From: an uncultured Anaerobutyricum sp.
GTDB lineage: Bacteria; Bacillota; Clostridia; Lachnospirales; Lachnospiraceae
Assembly (NCBI RefSeq): GCF_934307085.1
Contig: NZ_CAKRCF010000044.1
Span: 1-24,108 of the forward strand
Direction of reading: 5' to 3'
DNA length: 24,108 nucleotides
The notes under the pieces were generated by a model. That model saw only the letters and a program-made list of their open reading frames with translations, made no database searches and was not told where the DNA came from. The translations under genes and the position numbers were made by a program. Positions 15,975 through 22,692 of this stretch are shown piece after piece (within the stretch, counting starts at the first letter, position 1; every line of letters starts with the position of its first letter).

Positions 15975-16110
15975 AAACAGACGAACTCTAGAAGGTAAAG
16001 CATATTTGTGACTTTAGTCGTGGCGTGTTGAATGTTCGCTTTTGTGCTCACATCCAACACTTGCTCCGAGGCCACAAATATGCTTTATTTATCTTCTGGA
16101 GTTCTGTTTG
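15975..16110 (+). repeat. P1 long palindromic repeat, copy 1
   Basis: A hairpin of about 136 nt. A perfect 14-bp stem (15997-16010 with 16073-16086) continues outward through a 4-nt bulge to arms reaching AAACAG and CTGTTT. Inside are the conserved core ACTTTAGTCGTGGCGTGTTG (16011-16030), an inner stem GTGTTG/CAACAC (16025-16030 with 16055-16060) and CACATCCAACACTTGCTCC (16049-16067). The same core occurs at 18416-18435 (minus strand) and, more diverged, at 22398-22417. It sits between the 3' ends of the ABC ATPase gene and the acidic protein gene. The remaining bases to 16249 show only a loose GATTGCT/AGCAATC pair (16146, 16197). Confidence 0.85.
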
Positions 16111-16249
16111 TTGGTAGCTCGGCAAAGTTAAAGAATCTGTAGTCGGATTGCTTGGAGAGCTATTGAGTAGAACCGCTAAAAAATTTATAGTTGTTGAGCA
16201 ATCGTAAGTGGTAGATAGTGCGTACCTTGACCTGCGGTAAACCAGAATT

Positions 16250-16924
16250 TTACATAGCATCAGCCCATTCATATAAATCGGAATCAATGAGATCTGTTCC
16301 ATCTTCATAATCACTGACTTCGCCATTTTCATCGATATAGCGGATTAACTTCCCGTTAAAATAGAAATATCTGTATTCAGAATCATCATCATTAGATTTC
16401 ATGAAAATGAAAAATGGTTTACTGTTTTTGTAGGATACTTCAACAGTATAATTATCCTGATATACGGTATCAACCATTTTTGTCAGAGTATTATTTCTGT
16501 AATAGAACGTTGCCCCATCACTAGAGTCACTTTCCATTGAATCTAAGTTATTTTCAATATCATAATAATCGGTTTCGATTTGATTTATTTTATCTTCAAA
16601 ACTTATAGAATCCCATGAGGACTCTTCGTTATTATTTTCATTAGAAGAGTCAGAGGAATCATTCCAGGAATCATCGGAAGAATCATCGCTGTAGGTTTCT
16701 GAATCATCAGAAAAATCATCCGAATCATCAGTATTATCATAACTTTCAGTATCTTCGTCAGTATATTCTGTAGTGGACTCATAAGGCGCATAGGAACGAG
16801 GGCGTTTGTCCCATTGTAAACGATGGTCAAGTTGAAACAGATTCTGAACAAATAATATAATTACCAGAACGCAAGTAATAATAGATAAACTAAGGAGTGC
16901 TATTAACCAATTAAAATCAGCCAT
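16250..16924 (-). CDS. Membrane-anchored acidic Ser/Asp-rich protein of unknown function
   Basis: A 224-residue protein I do not recognise. Residues 5-28 (WLIALLSLSIITCVLVIILF) form one N-terminal membrane helix or uncleaved signal anchor. A short basic stretch is followed by an acidic low-complexity linker at about 52-105, mostly Asp, Ser, Glu and Asn. The C-terminal 120 residues look folded, with strands such as TFYYRNNTLTKMV, YTVEVSYKNSKPFFIFM and YRYFYFNGKLIRYID, reminiscent of small beta-sheet sensor or lipoprotein-like domains. The linker would hold this domain away from the membrane. No good ribosome site precedes the ATG, so the start is less sure. It is a single gene convergent with the ABC operon. 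Confidence 0.75.
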   Translation of the reverse strand: MADFNWLIALLSLSIITCVLVIILFVQNLFQLDHRLQWDKRPRSYAPYESTTEYTDEDTESYDNTDDSDDFSDDSETYSDDSSDDSWNDSSDSSNENNNEESSWDSISFEDKINQIETDYYDIENNLDSMESDSSDGATFYYRNNTLTKMVDTVYQDNYTVEVSYKNSKPFFIFMKSNDDDSEYRYFYFNGKLIRYIDENGEVSDYEDGTDLIDSDLYEWADAM

Positions 16925-17031
16925 GTTTTTATTGCTAAATATTATTTTATCCAGTATTGTATCATCGCTAGAATAAATAGTCTTGCTGTTTTTTTCATAA
17001 CGTTACTTTCTCCTTTCTGTGTTTGTGGTGT

Positions 17032-17059
17032 CTTAGAATATTTTTTAACACGCTCTAAG
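17032..17059 (-). repeat. P3 short palindromic repeat, copy 1
   Basis: On the minus strand CTTAGA...TCTAAG (6-bp stem) encloses GCGTGTTAAAAAATAT. The word AGAGCGTGTTAAAAAATAT resembles copies at 20958-20985 and 23601-23648. Elsewhere in this gap (16925-17242) are a CCATTT/AAATGG pair near 17104 and a GTCGT/ACGAC hairpin near 17124 with no assigned role. Confidence 0.5.
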
Positions 17060-17242
17060 GTTATCTGATATTTTTATTTTAGCAAGTTTTGAAAAAATAT
17101 CTACCATTTATGTCCAAATGGTCGTTTTTACGACATTTTTGGTTACGAATCTATAAATATAGATATGATTTTAAAATAAATAGAGAGCGGATATAGGTAC
17201 TGAGTTTGTCTATTTTCACAGTCTCACAAATTAAAATTCCTC

Positions 17243-17271
17243 TTGCATAAATCAGAAAAATGTTGTATAGT
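17243..17271 (+). promoter_or_regulatory. Sigma-A promoter for the Rpn-family gene
   Basis: TTGCAT (17243-17248), a 17-base spacer and TATAGT (17266-17271). The leader would be about 40 nt. Confidence 0.6.
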
Positions 17272-17317
17272 AAAAATATGGAATTAAAGAACGATTAATT
17301 ACAAAAAGGAGATATTT

Positions 17318-18310
17318 GTGGACGCATCTATTAAGAAAACAGTGAGAGCGTCAGATAAGGATGCGCAGTATGACGAGAAGGCTAAGAAGCTTTTAGGACA
17401 TAAAATCATACTGGCGTACATATTGGTAAATACTATAGAGGAATTTCGGGGAATGAATCCGAAGGAAGTAGTTAATTATATAGAAGGAGAACCATATATT
17501 AGTGTAGTTCCGGTTGATTCAGGAATGACTAATGTGAAAAAGAAAGAGGGAGAAAAACGAGCTAAATCTGGAAAAGAATTAGAAGAAGATACGAAAACTA
17601 CAGAACAGGTTATTGGGTTAAATACAGAAAACAGTGAGATTAACGAAGGAATGATACGTTTTGATATTATCTTTTATGTCAGGATGAAAGATGGTCTGAC
17701 TCAGATAATTATTAACGTAGAAGCACAAAAAGAGGAACCAAGTGAATATAAGATATTAAACAGAACTATTTTCTATGCGTGTAGAATGATATCTTCACAG
17801 AAGGAAAGAGACTTTGTAAATTCGGAATACAATAATATGAAAAGAGTTTATTCTATTTGGATTTGTATGAACATGAAAGAACACAGTTTGAGCCATATTC
17901 ATTTAAAAGAAGAGCAGATTATAGGATCTCATAAATGGAAAGGCGATTTAGATCTTTTCAATATTATAATAATAGGAATCGCAAAAAGCTTACCGGCAAA
18001 AGAAGAAAAATACGAATTACATCGTTTATTATCAGCACTTTTATCTTCAGACTTGGAGGTAGAAGATAAATTGGATATAATGGAGAAAGAATACGATATC
18101 CCATTGGAAAATGATATAAGGAAGGATGTGAAGGAAATGTGTAACTTAAGTCAGGGGATTAGAGAAGAAGCGTTTGAGGAAGGAAGGGAATCTGAACGGC
18201 AGAAATTCAAAAAACTAATTTCTGGAATGCGAAAGGCAGGATTTTCACCAGAACAAATAGCAGAAATAGCAGAGATGAGTGTGGAGAATGTAAAAGAAAT
18301 GATAGGCTGA
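17318..18310 (+). CDS. Rpn-family recombination-promoting nuclease / PD-(D/E)XK putative transposase
   Basis: A 330-residue protein of the Rpn/PDDEXK-transposase family. The nuclease core is around 112-140: RFDIIFYV supplies Asp116 and INVEAQKEE supplies Glu135-x-Gln137, the E-x-Q variant seen in Rpn proteins in place of E-x-K. The N-terminal helix with LLGHKIILAYIL and the later segment RVYSIWICMNM also fit. The C-terminal tail is helical and charged (GREEAFEEGRESERQKFKKLI) and ends in a small helix-turn-helix-like unit (FSPEQIAEIAEMSVENV). E. coli Rpn proteins are DNA endonucleases that raise recombination. The start is GTG with AAGGAG six bases upstream. It is not flanked by insertion-sequence ends, but a P1 palindrome begins within about 30 bases of its stop. 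Confidence 0.85.
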   Translation: MDASIKKTVRASDKDAQYDEKAKKLLGHKIILAYILVNTIEEFRGMNPKEVVNYIEGEPYISVVPVDSGMTNVKKKEGEKRAKSGKELEEDTKTTEQVIGLNTENSEINEGMIRFDIIFYVRMKDGLTQIIINVEAQKEEPSEYKILNRTIFYACRMISSQKERDFVNSEYNNMKRVYSIWICMNMKEHSLSHIHLKEEQIIGSHKWKGDLDLFNIIIIGIAKSLPAKEEKYELHRLLSALLSSDLEVEDKLDIMEKEYDIPLENDIRKDVKEMCNLSQGIREEAFEEGRESERQKFKKLISGMRKAGFSPEQIAEIAEMSVENVKEMIG

Positions 18311-18318
18311 CTTTCAAA

Positions 18319-18500
18319 TTCATTCCAGCAGCCACTGTCAGAAACATTGAAGCACAATCCTCCCCATTTGTGGCCTGGGAGCAAGTGTTGGATGCGAGCG
18401 TGTGGAGCGAACCTCCAACACGCCGCGACGAAAGTCACAAATGGGGAGGATTGTGCTTCGATGTTTCGTCAGTTTATCAGTTTGGTACCTCGGAATGATG
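18319..18500 (-). repeat. P1 long palindromic repeat, copy 2
   Basis: The best-preserved copy. Bases 18349-18372 pair with 18436-18459 over 24 perfect base pairs, extended outward to 18341 and 18467 (32 pairs, one G-U). A further TCATTCC/GGAATGA pair lies near the ends. On the minus strand the core ACTTTCGTCGCGGCGTGTTG (18416-18435) and CGCATCCAACACTTGCTCC (18378-18396) match copy 1, but the outer stem has a different sequence. It is more GC-rich than its surroundings. It lies between the Rpn-family gene and the acyltransferase operon. Bases 18501-18617 hold only AT-rich DNA with a possible but weak promoter (TACAAT near 18578). Confidence 0.88.
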
Positions 18501-18617
18501 ATTCGTCAGTTCGCCTTGAATACAAAGCGTTTTACTTCATCTGTTTTGTTAAAACATTTTGTGGTAATATATATACAATAAAACTGCATGAATATATCAT
18601 ATACACAGGAGTACCAA

Positions 18618-19904
18618 ATGAAAAGCAGAGTTCAGAAAAAAGAAACGCGTTGGGAGAAGCTTGACAATACAGCGAATCTTTTCCCAGTTATTGCGAATGA
18701 GACAATGACAAATGTATATAGAATTGCTGTAATTCTTTCTGAAAATATTGAGCCGGAATGTCTTCAGGAGGCGTTAGAGCAGGTTCTGCCCTGGTTTAAC
18801 ACAATGAATGTACGGATGAGAACGGGAATGTTCTGGTATTATTTTGAGACAAATGTAAAGGGAAAGCCAGTTGTGCGTGAGGAGGAAGATTTCCCTTGTC
18901 GTTATATAGAACAGCATCGGAATAAGAGTTATTTATTTCGGGTGACGTATTATGAGAATCGAATTAATCTGGAGGTATTTCATGCGCTTGCAGATGGAAT
19001 GGGAGCGGTGAACTTTTTAAGGGAATTGACGTATCAATATTTAAGGATACGTTATCCGCAACTTTCGGGAGGAACAAGCGACCGTCTTTCTGATGATACA
19101 TCGCTTGACACAGAAGACAGCTATTTGAAGAATTATAAAAAGGCTGGGAAGAAGACCTATAAATCAGTTCCGGCAGTGCATATGAAAGGAGAAAAACTGG
19201 TTCGTGGGGAGCTTGGAGCAATTCATGGTTATATGTCAGTAAAGCAGCTCAAAACAAAGGCAAAAGAACTTGGGATGAGTATTAATGAATATTTATCCGG
19301 GATTTTTGTATACAGCATTTATAAAGGATATTTGCATGGAAATGTTTCAAAAAAGCCGATTGTGCTGTGTGTTCCGGTGAATCTGCGGCCGTTTTTTGGC
19401 TCAATGACAACAAGGAATTTCTTTGCGATGGCGAGTGCCTCTTTTTTACCGGAAAAGGAAAAATATGAGCGGCAGGAAGTGATGAAGCTGGTGCAGGCAG
19501 AGTTAAAGAGGCAGATTACACAGGAGAATCTGGAAAAAATGATTGCATACAATGTGTCAAATCAGAAGAATTATGCATTGCGGGTAGTACCTCTTTTTCT
19601 GAAAAAGCCAGCGATTAAGCTTGTATATTTGATGAGTGCGAAGGCGACAACAACGACAATCACAAATATGGGACAGATGATGGTGGATGAGGCATACCGC
19701 CCATATATCAAGCGTTTTCAGATTATATTGTCCCCATCTACCGGGCAGAATACAAAGGCAACTGTCTGTTCTTATGGGGATGAACTGACATTTACTTTTA
19801 GTTCACTTTTAAAGGATACATCGGTGCAGAAAGTATTTTTCAGAAGTCTTGCAGAGGACGGAATTGATGTTGAGATAGAAACAAATGGGGTATATTATGA
19901 CTAA
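18618..19904 (+). CDS. Condensation-like/alcohol acetyltransferase-type acyltransferase
   Basis: A 428-residue protein of the CoA-dependent acyltransferase/condensation fold. It has the active-site HxxxDG motif in FHALADGMGAVNFL at about residue 125 and the second-half bridging motif region VPVNLRPFF. The first 60 residues, with RIAVILSENIEPECLQEALEQVL and the WFNTMNVRM stretch, match the start of alcohol-acetyltransferase-like proteins. Such enzymes move an acyl group to an alcohol or amine. I start at the ATG at 18618, six bases after AGGAG; an upstream ATG at 18588 lacks a site. It is first in a set with a Zn-ribbon membrane protein and an esterase. The substrate is unknown. Confidence 0.8.
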   Translation: MKSRVQKKETRWEKLDNTANLFPVIANETMTNVYRIAVILSENIEPECLQEALEQVLPWFNTMNVRMRTGMFWYYFETNVKGKPVVREEEDFPCRYIEQHRNKSYLFRVTYYENRINLEVFHALADGMGAVNFLRELTYQYLRIRYPQLSGGTSDRLSDDTSLDTEDSYLKNYKKAGKKTYKSVPAVHMKGEKLVRGELGAIHGYMSVKQLKTKAKELGMSINEYLSGIFVYSIYKGYLHGNVSKKPIVLCVPVNLRPFFGSMTTRNFFAMASASFLPEKEKYERQEVMKLVQAELKRQITQENLEKMIAYNVSNQKNYALRVVPLFLKKPAIKLVYLMSAKATTTTITNMGQMMVDEAYRPYIKRFQIILSPSTGQNTKATVCSYGDELTFTFSSLLKDTSVQKVFFRSLAEDGIDVEIETNGVYYD

Positions 19905-20076
19905 TGGGAAGGACATTCTTATTCATCTATATAGTATTTCAAATAAAAAGTTTGAGAGTACGATGATTAATAGAAAAGACATTTCTGCTTATTCGCATAA
20001 TATTCTAGGCAGGAAGTTTGAATGTATCATAATTAATAGAAGGTATTTGCTGGGAGGAGGATGCATTTTCTCATGA
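19897..20076 (+). CDS. Possible small coupled protein made of a 22-residue tandem repeat
   Basis: A 59-residue reading frame linking two operon genes. Its ATG (19897) overlaps the acyltransferase stop by eight bases and its TGA overlaps the next gene's ATG as ATGA. The protein consists of a short start, two units of 22 residues (KDILIHLYSISNKKFESTMI and two more, then KDISAYSHNILGRKFECIII and two more) and a Gly-rich end. Conserved positions are KDI, I, KFE and INR. There is no independent ribosome site, so translation would depend on coupling. It matches no family I know. The overlap at both ends favours a real gene; the short length and repeat origin leave chance possible. Confidence 0.4.
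   Translation: MTNGKDILIHLYSISNKKFESTMINRKDISAYSHNILGRKFECIIINRRYLLGGGCIFS
19909..20040 (+). repeat. Diverged 66-bp tandem duplication
   Basis: Two adjacent 66-base units (19909-19974 and 19975-20040) are about two thirds identical and in the same frame. The best-kept stretches are AAGTTTGA and ATTAATAGA. The unit is a multiple of three, so the duplication keeps the small reading frame open. Confidence 0.75.
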
Positions 20077-20828
20077 ATAAATGTAAGAGATGCAATGTGT
20101 GGGTTGCGGATGATACGATGGTTTGTCCGTTATGTCATACGATATTGACGGAAGAGAGACCAGGGATAGAGAAGTCAGATAGAGCAGGGCAAGATAATAA
20201 AGTGCAATATATTAATGAAGATTTGATATTAAATAAGACATTTGAAATACAAGGTCCTGGTTATCCAGATGTAAAGAAAAATACAAGACGTTTCCGAAAA
20301 GCGGGGCGAATTCTGTTATTTATTTCGCTTGCGTTGGAAATGTTGCTTGTATTTATTAATTATCTGACATTTAATGCGGCACCAAAATACTGGTCGGTTG
20401 TAACAGGAGGAATCATAGCCTATCTCATACTGACGATGTGGGATATTTTTAGTAGAAGGCAGGGGCATATCCGAAAAATTTACATGCAGATTTTTGTTAT
20501 ATTAGGATTAATGGTGTTGATTGATTTTGCTCTGGGATGGATTGGATGGTCGTTGGAATTTGGTTTACCATGCATTATTTATGGGCTGGTGCTTGCGATT
20601 ATTATCTGCATGAGCGTTAACTCCTCAAGCTGGCAGAATTATGTACTGATGCAGCTTGCGGCAATTGCACTCAGCATATTGGACGTGGTACTGCATTTCA
20701 CAGGACATTTTCACCATATCGTGCTTGCGTGGATTGCATTTGGAATGTCAGTACTGCTGTGGAGTGGAACGATGATAATTGGAGATTGCAAGGCAAAGAA
20801 TGAATTGAAGAGAAAGCTTCATATATAG
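20073..20828 (+). CDS. Zn-ribbon multipass membrane protein, probably DUF6320-like
   Basis: A 251-residue protein. Residues 1-26 are a zinc ribbon with two knuckles, CKRC and CPLC, in MNKCKRCNVWVADDTMVCPLC. A soluble linker with VQYINEDLILN follows. From about 80 on there are six hydrophobic segments. I recall this layout as the DUF6320 family, common in Lachnospiraceae beside acyltransferase and esterase genes, but no search was made. The function is unknown. The start is the ATG at 20073, just after GGAGGAGG; an ATG directly touching that site (20061) is too close. It overlaps the stop of the possible small ORF. The zinc ribbon faces the cytoplasm if the usual topology holds. Confidence 0.8.
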   Translation: MNKCKRCNVWVADDTMVCPLCHTILTEERPGIEKSDRAGQDNKVQYINEDLILNKTFEIQGPGYPDVKKNTRRFRKAGRILLFISLALEMLLVFINYLTFNAAPKYWSVVTGGIIAYLILTMWDIFSRRQGHIRKIYMQIFVILGLMVLIDFALGWIGWSLEFGLPCIIYGLVLAIIICMSVNSSSWQNYVLMQLAAIALSILDVVLHFTGHFHHIVLAWIAFGMSVLLWSGTMIIGDCKAKNELKRKLHI

Positions 20829-20888
20829 TTTTTTCATAGACAGACGGAAAATTGAAACCAGCCTGACAGAAAAATTTTATGCTCCATC

Positions 20889-20948
20889 CTAAACGTTCTA
20901 TTCTGCCCAGTAAAGCAAGTTCTTCACAAAAACGCTTTATGTGAAGAA
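20889..20948 (-). repeat. P2 palindromic repeat, copy 2
   Basis: On the minus strand a hairpin (TTCTTCACA 20920-20928 with TGTGAAGAA 20940-20948) precedes the conserved 29-nt tail (20889-20917), 27 of 29 identical to copy 1 at 48-76. The stem sequence differs but pairs fully. It lies between the Zn-ribbon gene and the esterase gene. Read in the direction of the preceding gene, the order is tail then hairpin, as for copy 1. Confidence 0.75.
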
Positions 20949-20955
20949 TAATATG

Positions 20956-20987
20956 ATATAGAGTGTGTTTGAAAATATACTCTATGT
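20956..20987 (+). repeat. P3 short palindromic repeat, copy 2
   Basis: ATAGAGT (20958-20964) pairs with ACTCTAT (20979-20985) around the 14-base loop GTGTTTGAAAATAT. It directly follows P2 copy 2. Bases 20988-21078 show nothing else beyond the ribosome site of the esterase. Confidence 0.6.
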
Positions 20988-21078
20988 GAAGACAAGATGC
21001 TGGAAGCCAGAGTATTTTTAAGATGTATGGTAAAGAAACAAACGTTAAAAAATTAAAATAATGAATAGGGAGATGAGG

Positions 21079-22353
21079 ATGAATAGAAGAAATTTGGGGA
21101 CAAGTAATAGCAGAAGAACGAAAACTGTGGATAAATCTGCAATGGAACGAATAGTTCGCCAGAATAGGGCAAGGAGAAAGAAACGCAGAAAAGAAAAATC
21201 AATTAGTTTAGCGGCAATGGTTTCGAAGAATGTCATTGCACTTGCAACATCTCTTCACGGAATTGGGCCGTTAATTCAGGATGGAACATTTCGAAAGAGA
21301 GTACCGGAGATAGAACCGGCATGGCATCCACCGAAAGGATTTTCTCTTGTTCCGATTCAGATGTCAAATTTTTCTATGGAATTGTTATTGCATCAGAATG
21401 AATTCTATGCGGAAGGGATGGGGGAAAACCAATCTGATTCAAACAATGATTTAGAATCAAGTGATAATTCAGGCTTAAATAGTGGTTTAGATTCAAATAA
21501 GAATTTCCATTTAAATGATAGTTTTAATTTAGATACTAATTCAAATTTTGAGGACAGATTATCTAATTTAAAAATTGGAAGAAATCGTATTTTAGAAAGT
21601 AAGAAACGTAACGAAGATAAAAAGGACACTGCAGAAAGGTTATTAACAGAGAACCGTGAGGTAGTCTTGCAGCTTCATGGTGGAGGTTATATCGGAAAAA
21701 TGAAGAATGCATACCGGGATTTTGCAGTATTATATGCAAAAATGCCGGGAGAGAGAGCGGTTCTTTCTGTAGATTACCGCGTTGCACCGGAAAATCCTTA
21801 TCCGGCAGCATTAGAAGATGCTTATGCGGCATACCAGTGGCTTCTTGAGATGGGATGCGGAGGAAAACAGATTATTGTTGCCGGAGATTCTGCTGGAGGT
21901 GGATTGGCATTAGCACTCTGCCTTTATTTGAAAGATAAGGGAGAACCACTTCCCAAAAAACTTGTTTTAATGTCTCCGTGGACTGATTTAGCGGCAACGG
22001 GAGATTCTTATGAAACTAATTTTGAAAAAGACCCTCTGTTTGGAAATACAACAGACAGCATGATTTACAGTAACGCGTATTATGGAGGAAATGACCCGAA
22101 AACACCTTACATTTCTCCTCTTTACGGTGATTACGAGGGACTCCCGCCAATGCTCTTTCAGGTTGGCGGCACAGAAATGCTGTTAAGTGACAGTGCCAGA
22201 GCTGCTAAAAAGGCAAAAGCCGCCGGATGCGAAGTGAAACTTACAGTCTACGATGGAATGTTTCATGTGTTCCAGCTCGGAATGAAAAAAATGAAAGAAT
22301 CACGAGAAGCGTGGAAAGAAATAGAGAGGTTTGTTTCTGATTCAATTGAGTAA
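21079..22353 (+). CDS. HSL-type alpha/beta-hydrolase (esterase) with low-complexity insert
   Basis: A 424-residue esterase of the hormone-sensitive-lipase group. It shows the oxyanion motif HGGG (200-203), nucleophile Ser271 in GDSAGG, the acidic residue region GGTEMLLSDS and catalytic His in DGMFHVFQ near the C-terminus. Typical relatives have about 300-350 residues. The excess comes from a very basic N-terminus (RRKKRRKEK) and an Asn/Ser/Asp/Leu-rich insert at about 115-185 placed between the first strands and the HGGG loop. The insert looks like expansion of a short degenerate repeat (TTAGATTCAAAT-like words). I start at the ATG at 21079, six bases after AGGGAG. Last gene of the acyltransferase operon; it may hydrolyse esters made by that enzyme. 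No signal peptide, so probably cytoplasmic. Confidence 0.87.
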   Translation: MNRRNLGTSNSRRTKTVDKSAMERIVRQNRARRKKRRKEKSISLAAMVSKNVIALATSLHGIGPLIQDGTFRKRVPEIEPAWHPPKGFSLVPIQMSNFSMELLLHQNEFYAEGMGENQSDSNNDLESSDNSGLNSGLDSNKNFHLNDSFNLDTNSNFEDRLSNLKIGRNRILESKKRNEDKKDTAERLLTENREVVLQLHGGGYIGKMKNAYRDFAVLYAKMPGERAVLSVDYRVAPENPYPAALEDAYAAYQWLLEMGCGGKQIIVAGDSAGGGLALALCLYLKDKGEPLPKKLVLMSPWTDLAATGDSYETNFEKDPLFGNTTDSMIYSNAYYGGNDPKTPYISPLYGDYEGLPPMLFQVGGTEMLLSDSARAAKKAKAAGCEVKLTVYDGMFHVFQLGMKKMKESREAWKEIERFVSDSIE

Positions 22354-22357
22354 AGGT

Positions 22358-22496
22358 AACAGACGAACCCTGACGGCTAAATTATCCCACAGATGTCACT
22401 TTAGTCGTGCCATATGAATGTTCGATTCTATAATCGCATCCAACACGCACGATTATAGAGCAGATGGGAGATATAGCCCTTAGAGACTTTCGTTTC
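22358..22496 (+). repeat. P1 palindromic repeat, copy 3 (diverged)
   Basis: Begins with AACAGACGAACCCT, matching AACAGACGAACTCT at the left of copy 1. The core ACTTTAGTCGTGCCATATGA (22398-22417) and CGCATCCAACACGCACGAT (22435-22453) follow. The outer stem is weak (GGCTA 22375-22379 with TAGCC 22474-22478, then TCCCA with TGGGA). An alternative inner hairpin TCTATAATCG/CGATTATAGA (22427-22436 with 22450-22459) replaces the usual one. It starts five bases after the esterase stop. Confidence 0.7.
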
Positions 22497-22610
22497 TTAG
22501 ATGCAAAACCAATTGATATAGCATATTTAATGTTTTCATCGAATGAATTAAATCAAAAATTTTCCGTATACTAGTTGTATGAAAAAAGGTTAAGTTTTTA
22601 TGTTGTGTTA

Positions 22611-22632
22611 AATTTATAGAATGCTATAAATT
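22611..22632 (+). promoter_or_regulatory. 9-bp AT-rich palindrome upstream of spoVT
   Basis: AATTTATAG (22611-22619) and CTATAAATT (22624-22632) with a 4-base centre. It is a possible operator or leader hairpin 61 bases before the spoVT start. A sporulation-type promoter was sought but not convincingly found; TATACTA at 22567 is the nearest match to a sigma-G -10. The rest of 22497-22692 is AT-rich and unremarkable. Confidence 0.35.
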
Positions 22633-22692
22633 AAAGTTTAAGTTAATAAAAGAAACTTAGCAGAAAGTGAAATAAGCAGGAGGAACTAGTAT

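Noticed and set aside
16111..16249. Remnant of a decayed gene between P1 copy 1 and the acidic protein gene
   Set aside because: No recognisable protein similarity or codon pattern in any frame.
17318..18310. Complete insertion sequence around the Rpn-family gene
   Set aside because: No matching terminal inverted repeats or target duplications were seen flanking the gene; the P1 copies on either side are not terminal.
15975..22496. CRISPR array
   Set aside because: P1 copies are kilobases apart, in both orientations, palindromic over their whole length and have no regular spacers.
22541..22573. Sigma-G promoter for spoVT
   Set aside because: GAATG and TATACTA resemble the boxes but are 21 bases apart, longer than the usual 17-18, so the match is not convincing.
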